NCBI GenBank assembly: GCA_900078375.1
Contig: FLQS01000029.1
Location: 1 to 64,000, forward strand
DNA: 64,000 nucleotides
Direction of reading: 5' to 3'
Source of the DNA: an uncultured Mycobacterium sp.
GTDB taxonomy: Bacteria > Actinomycetota > Actinomycetes > Mycobacteriales > Mycobacteriaceae
Part shown: piece after piece, positions 55,092 to 63,583 of the stretch
How positions within the stretch are numbered: position 1 is the stretch's first letter
Layout: each line of letters opens with the position of its first letter
Position numbers and translations under genes: made by a program
The notes under the pieces: model-generated
Seen by the model: the letters and a program-made list of their open reading frames with translations, nothing else
What the model was told of the DNA's origin: nothing
Databases searched by the model: none

Positions 55092-56465
55092 TCAGCTATC
55101 CACAGGTCCGTCGGTGTCGGGCTTTTCTTCGGACTTTTCGGACTCGGTCTTCTGGAACTCCGCGATCGCCGAGTCGATATCCAGCCCGCTGGTGTCGCCG
55201 CCGATGATCCGGTCGATGAACCCGGCCGGCTCATCGAGATCCGCGGAGTTGGGCAGCAGGTCGGGGTGCTGCCAGACGGCGTCGCGGGCATCGATGCCGA
55301 CAGCGTCGGTCAGCCGCTCCCACAGCACGGCGGCCTCGCGCATCTTGCGGGGCCGCAGCTCCAGGCCGACCAGCGTCGCGAAGGTCTGCTCGGCCGGTCC
55401 GGCGGTGGCCCGCCGCCGCCGCAGCATCTCCGACAACGCGGCGGTGCCGGGAATGCGGTCACCCAGCGCGGCGGTGACCACGGTCTGCACCCAGCCCTCG
55501 ACCAGCGCCAGCAGGGTTTCCAGGCGCTCCAGCGCCGCGGTCTGCTCGGGGGTGGCCTTGGGCTCGAACATGCCCTGGCTCAGCAGCTGCTCCATGGCGG
55601 CGGGGTCGGCCAGCGCGGCGGGATTGAACCCCTGCGCCAGCTCTTCGATACCGCTCATGTCGATCTTCATGCCCTTGGCGTAGGCCTCGACGGTGTTGAG
55701 CAGCTGGGTGGACAGCCACGGGACATGGCTGAACAACCGGTGATGGGCCGCCTCGCGGGCGGCCAGGAAGGTCAGGATCTCGCTGCGCGGCTGCTCGAGA
55801 CCCTCGGAGAGAGCTTCGATCGCCTCGGGCAGCAACGCCGCAACGCCCTTGGGCCCCAACGGGAGCCCGATATCGGTCGACGTGAGCACCTCACGGGACA
55901 GCTTGCCCAGCGCCTGACCCAGCTGCGAGCCGAACGCCATGCCGCCCATCTGGGTCATCATCGCCAACAGCGGCCCGGTCATCGCCTTGGCTTCCTCGGG
56001 CAGCGACGACGCCCACACCGACCCGATCTGCTCGGCCATCGGATCGCACAGCCGCTTCCAGGTGTCCAGGGTGCCGTCCACCCATTCGTTGGGCGTCCAG
56101 GCCACGGCCTTGGTCGCCCCGGCGGGCAGCGCGGTCGCGCCGTCGAGCCAGGTGTCGGCCAGGTGCACGGCATCGGCGATGGCCGAGCTGGTGGCCGCCG
56201 GGATCGGCGCGACGAAGCCGATCGAACTCGACGCCAGCTGACGGGCCAGGTCGTAGTTGACCGGCCCGGATGAACCGCCGCCCAGCGGATTGCCTGCGCC
56301 GCTGAACATCTGCCCGAGTTTGGTGAAGATCTGGCCGATGTCGGCCATGTTGAAGTCACCGCCGCCGAACCCGAAGGGGTCGCCGGGGCCGGAGTTGGGG
56401 TCCTTTTTCGGCTTGTCGCGGTCGGGATCGTCGCCCGGGGAGAAGCCGAAAGGCAGGTCAGCCAT
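55092..56465 (-). CDS. DUF2342 zinc-metalloprotease-like protein
   Basis: A 457-residue DUF2342 protein. The N-terminal 60 residues are Gly/Pro/Asp-rich. The conserved core contains LAAREAAHHRLFSHVPWL near residues 236-253, the putative metal-binding site of the family. Family members are annotated as zinc-dependent metalloproteases, but activity is unproven. The ATG at 56465 has TACGGT 6 nt upstream and no ribosome site, so it is likely leaderless. It diverges from the PDZ protease gene. Confidence 0.88.
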   Translation of the reverse strand: MADLPFGFSPGDDPDRDKPKKDPNSGPGDPFGFGGGDFNMADIGQIFTKLGQMFSGAGNPLGGGSSGPVNYDLARQLASSSIGFVAPIPAATSSAIADAVHLADTWLDGATALPAGATKAVAWTPNEWVDGTLDTWKRLCDPMAEQIGSVWASSLPEEAKAMTGPLLAMMTQMGGMAFGSQLGQALGKLSREVLTSTDIGLPLGPKGVAALLPEAIEALSEGLEQPRSEILTFLAAREAAHHRLFSHVPWLSTQLLNTVEAYAKGMKIDMSGIEELAQGFNPAALADPAAMEQLLSQGMFEPKATPEQTAALERLETLLALVEGWVQTVVTAALGDRIPGTAALSEMLRRRRATAGPAEQTFATLVGLELRPRKMREAAVLWERLTDAVGIDARDAVWQHPDLLPNSADLDEPAGFIDRIIGGDTSGLDIDSAIAEFQKTESEKSEEKPDTDGPVDS

Positions 56466-56471
56466 CTCTCA

Positions 56472-56477
56472 ACCGTA
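56472..56477 (-). promoter_or_regulatory. Leaderless promoter of the DUF2342 gene (-10 TACGGT)
   Basis: TACGGT on the minus strand lies 6 nt before the ATG at 56465. Confidence 0.5.
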
Positions 56478-56584
56478 CTCATCCTGCGTCGTGGGCGCGT
56501 AACTGGTGATCACGCTGTCAGTGAACCGGACCTCGTGACGGCTCCGTATATTCCCCGGGTCGCTTCGCTCCTGCCCGCCGCATC

Positions 56585-56590
56585 TAGTCT
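56585..56590 (+). promoter_or_regulatory. Leaderless promoter of the PDZ protease gene (-10 TAGTCT)
   Basis: TAGTCT lies 7 nt before the GTG at 56598, which supports that codon as the start. Confidence 0.5.
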
Positions 56591-56597
56591 TGGCGGC

Positions 56598-57620
56598 GTG
56601 AACAGGCGGATTCTGACGCTGATGACGGCGCTCGTCCCGATCGTCGTCTTCGGCGTGCTGCTGGCGGTCGTGACGGTGCCCTTTGTCTCGCTGGGTCCCG
56701 GGCCGACCTTCGACACGCTCGGCGACGTCGACGGCAAGCAGGTGGTGGCCATCAACGGCACCGACACCCATCCCACCTCGGGACACCTGAACATGACCAC
56801 GGTCGCCCAACGCGACGGCCTGACCCTGGGACAGGCGCTCACGCTGTGGGCGTCGGGCCGCGAACAGCTGGTTCCCCGTGATCTGGTGTTCCCGCCGGAC
56901 AAGTCGCGCGAGGACGTCGAGAAATCGCAGGACGCCGACTTCAAGCACTCCGAGGACAGCGCCGAGTACGCCGCGCTGGGGTATCTGAAGTACCCCAACG
57001 CGGTGCGGGTCGAAAACGTCACCGATCCCGGGCCGTCGGTGGGCAAGCTGCAAGCCGGTGACGCCATCGACGCCGTCGACGGTAAGCCGGTGGCGAACAT
57101 CGCCGAATTCACCGGGCTGCTGAAGGCCACCAAACCGGGCCAGGAGATCGTCATCGACTATCGCCGTAAGAACTCCCCGCCCGGTGCCGCGCGGATCACC
57201 TTGGGCGCCAACACCGACCGCGACTACGGCTATCTGGGGGTGGCCGTGCTGGACGCGCCGTGGGCGCCGTTCAGCATCGACTTCAACCTGGCCAACATCG
57301 GCGGGCCCTCGGCGGGGCTGATGTTCAGCCTGGCCGTCGTCGACAAGCTGACCACCGGTGACCTCAACGGATCGAAGTTCATCGCGGGAACCGGCACCAT
57401 CGACCCGGACGGCAAGGTGGGCCCGATCGGGGGCATCACGCACAAGATGCTGGCCGCCCAGGAAGCCGGGGCGACGGTCTTCATGGTGCCCGCCGACAAC
57501 TGCGATGAGGCCAGGTCGATGCGCGACGACAATATGGAGCTGGTGAAGGTGGACACCTTGGCCGGCGCCGTCGACTCACTGCACACCTTGACCTCGGGCG
57601 GCCGTCCGCCCAGCTGCTAG
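56598..57620 (+). CDS. Lon-like PDZ serine protease, membrane-anchored
   Basis: A 340-residue protein with one N-terminal membrane segment (LTLMTALVPIVVFGVLLAV), a PDZ domain (about 135-225: GPSVGKLQAGDAIDAVDG, AEFTGLLKATKPGQEI) and a C-terminal Lon-type S16 protease domain. The catalytic Ser is in IGGPSAGLMFSLAV and the Lys in GPIGGITHKMLAAQ. The active site should face outside. GTG at 56598 gives VNRRILTLM and fits the leaderless promoter; the ATG at 56535 would add an unconserved stretch. Confidence 0.92.
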   Translation: MNRRILTLMTALVPIVVFGVLLAVVTVPFVSLGPGPTFDTLGDVDGKQVVAINGTDTHPTSGHLNMTTVAQRDGLTLGQALTLWASGREQLVPRDLVFPPDKSREDVEKSQDADFKHSEDSAEYAALGYLKYPNAVRVENVTDPGPSVGKLQAGDAIDAVDGKPVANIAEFTGLLKATKPGQEIVIDYRRKNSPPGAARITLGANTDRDYGYLGVAVLDAPWAPFSIDFNLANIGGPSAGLMFSLAVVDKLTTGDLNGSKFIAGTGTIDPDGKVGPIGGITHKMLAAQEAGATVFMVPADNCDEARSMRDDNMELVKVDTLAGAVDSLHTLTSGGRPPSC

Positions 57621-57656
57621 CGCGTTGCTGCAGGACAGCACCGCTGCCTCGATGCG

Positions 57657-57662
57657 TAGAGT
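57657..57662 (+). promoter_or_regulatory. Candidate -10 of the UPF0182 gene (TAGAGT)
   Basis: TAGAGT predicts a transcript from about 57669 with a leader of about 55 nt carrying AGGAG before the GTG at 57725. No -35 element was evident. Confidence 0.4.
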
Positions 57663-57724
57663 TGTGGCCGTACTGCTGCCACGGCGCGGCGCAGCCGCCC
57701 CGACAAGACCCAGGAGCCTGACAG

Positions 57725-60700
57725 GTGAGTATGCGGCCCGGCGCCAGGATGCCGAAGCTGACTCGGCGCAGCCGGATTCTGATCGGTGTAGCGCTCGCGG
57801 TCGTTGTGCTGTTGTTGGTGGGACCTTGGCTGATCGACAAATACGTGGACTGGCTGTGGTTCGGTGAGCTGGGATACCGCTCGGTGTTCACCACCGTGCT
57901 GCTCACCCGCGTCGTCGTCTTCCTGATTTCCGCCGTGCTGATGGGGGCGATCGTGTTCGCCGGACTGGCGCTGGCCTACCGGACCCGGCCGGTGTTCGTG
58001 CCGACCGTCGGACCCAACGATCCGGTGGCGCGGTACCGCACCGCGGTGATGGCGCGGCTCAAGCTATTCGGCATCGGGGTGCCCGCAGTCATCGGCATCT
58101 TTACCGGCGCAGTCACGCAGAGCTACTGGGCGCGGGTGCAGCTGTTCCTGCACGGTGGCGACTTCGGGGTCACCGACCCTCAGTTCGGGAAGGACCTCGG
58201 CTTCTACGCCTTCGATCTGCCGTTCTACCGGATGGTGCTGACGTACCTGTTCATTGCGGTGTTCCTGGCGTTCCTGGCGAATCTGGTCAGCCACTACATC
58301 TTCGGCGGTATCCGGCTGGCGGGACGCAGCGGCGTGCTGAGCCGCCCGGCCCGGATCCAGCTGGTCGCCCTGATCGGGACGCTGGTGGTGCTCAAGGCGG
58401 TCGCCTACTGGTTCGACCGCTACGAACTGCTGAGTCACACCCGCGGCGGCAAGCCGTTCACCGGCGCCGGCTACACCGATATCAACGCGGTGCTGCCGGC
58501 CAAGCTGATCCTGATGGCCATCGCGATCATCTGCGCGGCCGCCGTGTTCTCCGCACTTGTGCTGCGGGACTTGCGCATTCCTGCGATCGGCCTGGTGTTG
58601 TTGCTGCTGAGTTCGCTGATCGTGGGGGCGGGCTGGCCGCTGGTCGTCGAGCAGATCAGCGTCAAACCCAATGCGGCGCAGAAGGAAAGCGAATACATCA
58701 GTCGCAGTATCGCGGCAACCAGACAGGCCTACGGGCTGACAAACGACCACGTCACCTACCGTGACTACAGCGGCACGGCGCCGACCACCGCGCAGCAGGT
58801 GGCCGCCGACCGGGCCACCACGTCGAACATCCGGGTGCTGGATCCCACGATCATCAGCCCCGCGTTCACCCAGTTCCAGCAGGGCAAGAACTTCTACTAC
58901 TTCCCTGACCAGCTGTCGATCGACCGCTACCAGGGTCCCGACGGCGATCTGCGTGACTACGTCGTCGCCGCACGCGAACTCAACCCGGACCGCCTGATCG
59001 ACAACCAGCGGGATTGGATCAACCGGCACACGGTCTATACCCACGGCAACGGGTTCATCGCCTCACCGGCCAACACGGTGCGCGGAATCGCCAACGACCC
59101 CAACCAGAATGGCGGCTACCCGGAGTTTTTGGCCAGCGTCGTCGGTGCGAACGGCACTGTCGTCTCCCCGGGTCCCGCTCCGCTGGATCAGCCGCGCGTG
59201 TACTTCGGCCCGGTCATCTCCAACACGTCGGCCGACTACGCGATCGTCGGCAAGACCGGCAACGACCGCGAATACGACTACGAAACGAACACCGAGACCA
59301 AGAACTACACCTACACCGGCAGCGGTGGCGTTCCGATCGGCAACTGGCTGGCCCGCACCGTGTTCGCCGCCAAATTCGCCGAGCGAAACTTCTTGTTCTC
59401 CAACGTGATCGGCTCCAACAGCAAGATCCTTTTCAACCGCGATCCCGCCCAGCGGGTGGAGGCGGTGGCACCGTGGCTGACCACCGACAGCTCGGTGTAT
59501 CCGGCCATCGTCAACAAGAAGATGGTGTGGGTCATCGACGGCTACACCACGCTGGACAACTATCCGTACTCGGAGTTGACGTCGCTGTCCTCGGCCACCG
59601 CAGACTCCACCGAGGTGGCGGTCAACCGCCTGGCGCCGGACAAGCAGGTGTCCTACATCCGCAACTCGGTCAAGGCCACCGTCGACGCCTACGACGGCAC
59701 AGTGACGCTGTACGCCCAGGACGAGAGCGACCCGGTGCTGAAGGCGTGGATGTCGGTCTTCCCGGGCACCGTGAAGCCGAAGAGTGAGATCTCGCCGGAT
59801 CTTGCTGCGCACCTGCGCTATCCGGAGGATCTGTTCAAGGTGCAGCGCATGCTGCTGGCCAAGTATCACGTCGACGATCCGGTGACGTTCTTCTCGACCT
59901 CGGACTTCTGGGACGTGCCGCTGGATCCCAACCCGACCGCCAGCAGCTACCAGCCGCCGTACTACATCGTCGCCAAGAATATTGCGCGAAACGATAATTC
60001 GGCATCGTTCCAGCTGACGAGCGCGATGAACCGGTTCCGACGCGACTTCCTGGCGGCCTACATCAGCGCGAGCTCCGATCCCGACACCTACGGCCGGATC
60101 ACGGTGTTGACGATCCCCGGTCAGGTCAACGGTCCGAAGCTGGCGTTCAACGCGATCAGTACGGACACCGCGGTCAGCCAGGACCTCGGTGTGATCGGCC
60201 GGGACAACCAGAACCGAATACGGTGGGGCAACCTGTTGACGTTGCCAGTCGGGCAGGGCGGCCTGATCTACGTGTCACCGGTGTATGCCTCGCCGGGCAG
60301 TAGTGACGCCGCGTCGTCCTATCCCCGGTTGATCCGGGTGGCGATGATGTACAACGACAAGGTCGGCTACGGCCCGACGGTAAGTACCGCGCTGGACGGC
60401 ATTTTCGGTGCCGGCGCGGGCGCGACGGCCACCGGTCCCGCACCGGCGACCCCGCCCGGCGGTCAGCCACCGGGTGCTCGTCCGCCGGCGGCGGCCCCGC
60501 CGGCGCCGGGCAGTGCCCCTGAGGTCCCCACGCCGATCGCGGCGGTGCCACCCGCGACACCGGGCGTGCCCACGAGTCTGTCGGGGCCCAAGGCGGCCGC
60601 GCTGCAGGACGTGGAGACCGCGCTCGGCTCCGTGCAGGAAGCCCAGAAGAACGGCAACTTCGCCGAATATGGCGATGCGCTGCAGCGTCTCGACGATGCG

Positions 60701-60727
60701 ATGAAGAAGTACGAGGCTACTAAATAG
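57725..60727 (+). CDS. UPF0182 large membrane protein
   Basis: A 1000-residue UPF0182 (COG1615) protein. The first 300 residues carry about seven hydrophobic segments (ILIGVALAVVVLLLVGPWLI, VVFLISAVLMGAIVFAGLAL and others). A large outer domain follows (TYRDYSGTAPTTAQQVAADR), and a Pro/Ala-rich region at about 895-950 leads into a short C-terminal helix. Function unknown; it is conserved in mycobacteria at this position. The GTG start has a ribosome site. The RNase Z-like gene follows 12 nt later. Confidence 0.94.
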   Translation: MSMRPGARMPKLTRRSRILIGVALAVVVLLLVGPWLIDKYVDWLWFGELGYRSVFTTVLLTRVVVFLISAVLMGAIVFAGLALAYRTRPVFVPTVGPNDPVARYRTAVMARLKLFGIGVPAVIGIFTGAVTQSYWARVQLFLHGGDFGVTDPQFGKDLGFYAFDLPFYRMVLTYLFIAVFLAFLANLVSHYIFGGIRLAGRSGVLSRPARIQLVALIGTLVVLKAVAYWFDRYELLSHTRGGKPFTGAGYTDINAVLPAKLILMAIAIICAAAVFSALVLRDLRIPAIGLVLLLLSSLIVGAGWPLVVEQISVKPNAAQKESEYISRSIAATRQAYGLTNDHVTYRDYSGTAPTTAQQVAADRATTSNIRVLDPTIISPAFTQFQQGKNFYYFPDQLSIDRYQGPDGDLRDYVVAARELNPDRLIDNQRDWINRHTVYTHGNGFIASPANTVRGIANDPNQNGGYPEFLASVVGANGTVVSPGPAPLDQPRVYFGPVISNTSADYAIVGKTGNDREYDYETNTETKNYTYTGSGGVPIGNWLARTVFAAKFAERNFLFSNVIGSNSKILFNRDPAQRVEAVAPWLTTDSSVYPAIVNKKMVWVIDGYTTLDNYPYSELTSLSSATADSTEVAVNRLAPDKQVSYIRNSVKATVDAYDGTVTLYAQDESDPVLKAWMSVFPGTVKPKSEISPDLAAHLRYPEDLFKVQRMLLAKYHVDDPVTFFSTSDFWDVPLDPNPTASSYQPPYYIVAKNIARNDNSASFQLTSAMNRFRRDFLAAYISASSDPDTYGRITVLTIPGQVNGPKLAFNAISTDTAVSQDLGVIGRDNQNRIRWGNLLTLPVGQGGLIYVSPVYASPGSSDAASSYPRLIRVAMMYNDKVGYGPTVSTALDGIFGAGAGATATGPAPATPPGGQPPGARPPAAAPPAPGSAPEVPTPIAAVPPATPGVPTSLSGPKAAALQDVETALGSVQEAQKNGNFAEYGDALQRLDDAMKKYEATK

Positions 60728-60739
60728 CGGCGGCTGGCC

Positions 60740-61651
60740 ATGCGTGAGTTGGTCGTGCTCGGCACCGCCAGTCAGGTGCCCACGCGCTACCGCAACCACA
60801 ACGGCTACCTGTTGCGCTGGGACGACGAAGGGTTGCTGTTCGATCCCGGCGAGGGAACACAGCGTCAGATGGTGCTGGCCGGTGTGGCCGCCAGTGCGGT
60901 GAACCGGCTGTGCCTCACGCACTTTCACGGTGATCATTGCCTCGGCGTGCCGGGCATCATTCAACGAGCGTCACTGGACCGGGTTGGCCATCCGATCACC
61001 GCACACTTTCCGGCATCGGGTGCCGAGTACTTCGCGCGACTGCGGCACGCCTCGATCTTCTGCGACACCGTCGACGTGCGTGAGCAGCCGATCGAGGCCG
61101 GCGGAACCGTGGCGGTCGGCGCGTTCGGGGTGCTGGAGGCGCGGGCACTGGAGCATTCGACCGATGTGTTCGGCTACCGGCTCGTCGAGCCTGACGGTCG
61201 GCGGTTCATCCCGGAGTTGTTGTCCCGCTTCGGGATCAGCGGTCCCGAGGTGGGGGAGCTCGATCGGACCGGAGCCATCAGGGTCGGGGACCGGGTGATC
61301 GAGGTAGAACAGGTCAGTGAGGCACGGGCTGGCCAGCGGTTCGCGTTCGTGATGGATACCCGGCTGTGCGACGGGGTGTACGAGCTGGCCGACGGCGCCG
61401 ACCTGTTGGTGATCGAGGCGACGTTCTTGACTGAGGACGAACACCTGGCAGTGCAGTACGGGCACCTGACGGCTCGGCAGGCCGCTCAGGTTGCGGCCGA
61501 GTGTCGGGTGCGCACGCTGGTGTTGACACACTTCTCACAGCGCTATCAGGACGCAGCCAGCCGCTATGTCGACGAGGCTGCCGCGGTGTTCGGCGGCGAC
61601 ATCGTGGTGGCCGAGGATCTGATGCGGGTGCCGGTGCCCGTGCGCCGCTAG
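60740..61651 (+). CDS. Ribonuclease Z-like metallo-beta-lactamase protein
   Basis: A 303-residue RNase Z-family protein. The metal motif is LTHFHGDHCLGVPG near residues 59-72, with later ligands in MDTR and LTHFSQRY. Typical N-terminus: LGTASQVPTRYRNHNGYLLR. RNase Z trims tRNA 3' ends; an initiator tRNA lies 0.8 kb downstream, which is probably chance. The C-terminus overlaps the convergent lipoprotein gene by 4 nt. Confidence 0.9.
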   Translation: MRELVVLGTASQVPTRYRNHNGYLLRWDDEGLLFDPGEGTQRQMVLAGVAASAVNRLCLTHFHGDHCLGVPGIIQRASLDRVGHPITAHFPASGAEYFARLRHASIFCDTVDVREQPIEAGGTVAVGAFGVLEARALEHSTDVFGYRLVEPDGRRFIPELLSRFGISGPEVGELDRTGAIRVGDRVIEVEQVSEARAGQRFAFVMDTRLCDGVYELADGADLLVIEATFLTEDEHLAVQYGHLTARQAAQVAAECRVRTLVLTHFSQRYQDAASRYVDEAAAVFGGDIVVAEDLMRVPVPVRR

Positions 61652-62307
61652 GGAGTCCCTTGCTGGGCCGGTAACCCCACGCGCAACGCGATGGCCTGCT
61701 TCTGCCCGACATTGGTGACGAAGTCGGCGTCTGCGGGCTGGCCGGGTAAGCCGTCGAACTCCACCCGGGCCAGGGTGGATCCCTCGGTGAACAACAGCAC
61801 GGTCACTGACTTCGCGCCGTCGGGGGAGTTACCCGACACCACGGTGCCGCCGGTGCCCACGATGGAGGGCCGCGGTGGGCCGGGGTTCACCGATTTGGCC
61901 AGGCTGGCCTGGGCCTCGGCGAGCGCGGACGGCCCGGCGGCCGGGCTGTCGAGTGCGACGATCAGGATGCTGACAGCCTTGGTCTGCTCCTGGTTGACGA
62001 TGAGTACCTCGGCGCCGGGCCGGCTGTCGGGGTTCGGGGTCGCGGGCTGGGCGACGAACGCGTCACCCGTCGTGGAGACGTCGCGGGCCTGCAGCAACAA
62101 CCGGGTGTAGTCGACGGGGGCGGTAGCGGGCTTCGTGCTGGTGGTCGTGGTGGTGGTGGCCACGCCTGGCAGCCCCGGGATCGACGCGGCGGCGGGTTTG
62201 CTTGTGGTGACGCCGGATTCGTTGTCACAACTGGTGACCCCGAAGGCGACGGCGGCGATCATCGCGAGCGCGGCATAGCGAGTGGCGTGGTTTGACTTCA
62301 TCTCCAT
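61648..62307 (-). CDS. Putative lipoprotein of unknown function
   Basis: A 219-residue protein. The signal peptide (ALAMIAAVAFGVTSC) ends in a VTSC lipobox. A Thr-rich linker (VATTTTTTSTKPATAP) and a compact C-terminal domain follow, with ILIVALDSPAAG and VTVLLFTEGS. I do not recognise the family; it resembles mycobacterial cell-envelope lipoproteins in layout. ATG codons at 62307 and 62301 are both possible starts. Confidence 0.78.
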   Translation of the reverse strand: MEMKSNHATRYAALAMIAAVAFGVTSCDNESGVTTSKPAAASIPGLPGVATTTTTTSTKPATAPVDYTRLLLQARDVSTTGDAFVAQPATPNPDSRPGAEVLIVNQEQTKAVSILIVALDSPAAGPSALAEAQASLAKSVNPGPPRPSIVGTGGTVVSGNSPDGAKSVTVLLFTEGSTLARVEFDGLPGQPADADFVTNVGQKQAIALRVGLPAQQGTP

Positions 62308-62438
62308 CGAGCCTGTCGACTCCGGCCGCCAGAAGCAAGTGAATACGGGTCCGTTGTGACGAACGCGATGCGCGATAGGGGCTCTGAGCAGGCGATTTGG
62401 TTCCTCAGCTTGGCGGCCGGTAACGTTGCGTTCACCAA

Positions 62439-62515
62439 CGCGGGGTGGAGCAGCTCGGTAGCTCGCTGGGCTCATAACCCAGAGGTCGCAGGTTCGAATC
62501 CTGTCCCCGCTACCA
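62439..62515 (+). tRNA. Initiator tRNA-Met (CAU)
   Basis: A 77-nt tRNA with encoded CCA. The acceptor CGCGGGG pairs with CCCCGC except at position 1, where a C1-U72 mismatch marks an initiator tRNA. The anticodon stem carries three GC pairs (GGG/CCC) around CTCATAA, also an initiator trait. The T-arm GCAGG-TTCGAAT-CCTGT is intact. A strong terminator follows at 62519-62554. Confidence 0.97.
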
Positions 62516-62518
62516 GGT

Positions 62519-62554
62519 AAAACGGCCCTCGGAGACCCCTCCGAGGGCCGTTTT
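62519..62554. terminator. Intrinsic terminator after tRNA-Met
   Basis: A perfect 15-bp stem, AAAACGGCCCTCGGA (62519-62533) with TCCGAGGGCCGTTTT (62540-62554), has a 6-nt loop and ends in a T-tract. Confidence 0.9.
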
Positions 62555-62560
62555 CGTGCC

Positions 62561-62584
62561 ATTTGGGAACATATTTGGGAACAT
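62561..62584 (+). repeat. Tandem 12-bp direct repeat after the tRNA
   Basis: ATTTGGGAACAT occurs twice without a gap (62561-62572 and 62573-62584). It begins exactly where the conserved tRNA/terminator block ends and the accessory tail begins. Confidence 0.7.
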
Positions 62585-63163
62585 AAGGCTGTCTAACTAC
62601 CGGCATGGAGCGGCCAAGACGACGGTCAACACGCGTTGACTTGGTGGCTTGAGCTGAGGGCGGGTTGTTTGCTCAAGCGGTGAGTTCGACGGTGTCGTTA
62701 CCGAACTCGGCGGCGAGAGGCGGGGACGTCGCCCTCGCGGAGATGCCATATCGAGATCGCCGAGCTGGGTCCTGACCGCGGCCCTATCCCTGGACGTGGG
62801 TGCCCCGCTGGGCGACCCGCCGACTCGACCCATGCGGACGACCGTTCCGTTCGTCGGCAACCGACGCCCCGGCGACGGGACACGGTCATCCGCTTAGATG
62901 GCGGCGGACCGCACTCTTGCTGACGCGAGTTCGAGACTGCACTGACACCGGCGTCGGTGGCAGATGTTCCAGCTGTCGTGCCGACGACGACCAAGGCATT
63001 GGTTACCGACACCCGAGTCGCAGGACCCCGGGCGCAGGCGGCCGAGGAATTCGCTGACCTATACCCCGCCACCGACGATCATCGACCAGTTGACCGTCGC
63101 CAGCCTGCGCCTTGTGCGCGACCCGCCTCGGTCGTCGCCAGCGGGTACAACGGCACGAGCGAG
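62585..63163. other. Gene-poor accessory stretch
   Basis: About 580 bases with no coding frame I can support on either strand. Several overlapping short frames are present but lack ribosome sites and recognisable domains. The stretch may hold decayed mobile-element sequence, since it is flanked by tandem repeats on the left and recombinase-associated repeats on the right. Confidence 0.4.
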
Positions 63164-63280
63164 TGAAGTTGTCAGCCGAGCAAGTTGTCCGGTCGCAATG
63201 AAGTTGTCATCTGTCAGCTGCGAAGGTGCCAAGTTTGACTGAGACGATCGAGACGCCACTTGTCTCAGTGAAGTTGTCAT
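63164..63280 (+). repeat. Iteron-like repeats with inverted repeat next to recombinase remnant
   Basis: TGAAGTTGTCA[GT] occurs at 63164-63175, 63199-63210 and 63269-63280; the spacings are 35 and 70 bp. A degenerate AAGTTTGAC lies near 63231 and AAGTTGTC near 63182. Between copies two and three, ACTGAGAC (63238-63245) and GTCTCAGT (63262-63269) form an 8-bp inverted repeat. This resembles a resolvase/invertase binding region or transposon end. Confidence 0.65.
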
Positions 63281-63309
63281 CTCCGTAATGGCCGAGGGCA
63301 CTGGGAGTC

Positions 63310-63543
63310 TTGGCGAGCTTGGCCGAGCTTGAATTGGAGCTGGGTCGGGAACGTCGCTCTGCTGCCCGCGAGGCACGACGGGCGCGCGGACAGTCCATTG
63401 GTCGACCGAGGGCGCTTGATACCTCGAAAACTGCGCTCGCGCAGCGGATGCACGCTAGCGGTGAATCCGCCACAACCATTGCCTCCACGCTCGGGGTTAG
63501 TCGCGCCACGATTTACCGAGTGCTGGCCGAGCAGAACGATTGA
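63310..63543 (+). pseudogene. Truncated serine recombinase, C-terminal helix-turn-helix part
   Basis: About 77 residues match the C-terminus of small resolvase/invertase proteins: the long E-helix (LAELELELGRERRSAAREAR), then GRPRALD, and a Hin-like HTH (ALAQRMHASGESATTIAS, TLGVSRATIYRVLAE). The N-terminal catalytic domain with its Ser nucleophile is absent; the region upstream holds repeats instead. It is either a remnant or, less likely, a small DNA-binding protein that still binds the repeats just upstream. Confidence 0.7.
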
Positions 63544-63583
63544 TTCGTTCGTCTGGGTGCTCACCTTGCCATCGCGCTGCCGT

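Noticed and set aside
62585..63163. Several short frames in the accessory tail, including one of 124 codons on the minus strand
   Set aside because: They overlap each other in different frames, lack ribosome sites and show no domain; none can be supported as a gene.
63164..63280. CRISPR array
   Set aside because: The repeats are only 12 bp, too few and without unique spacers of constant length bounded by identical long repeats; no cas gene is present.
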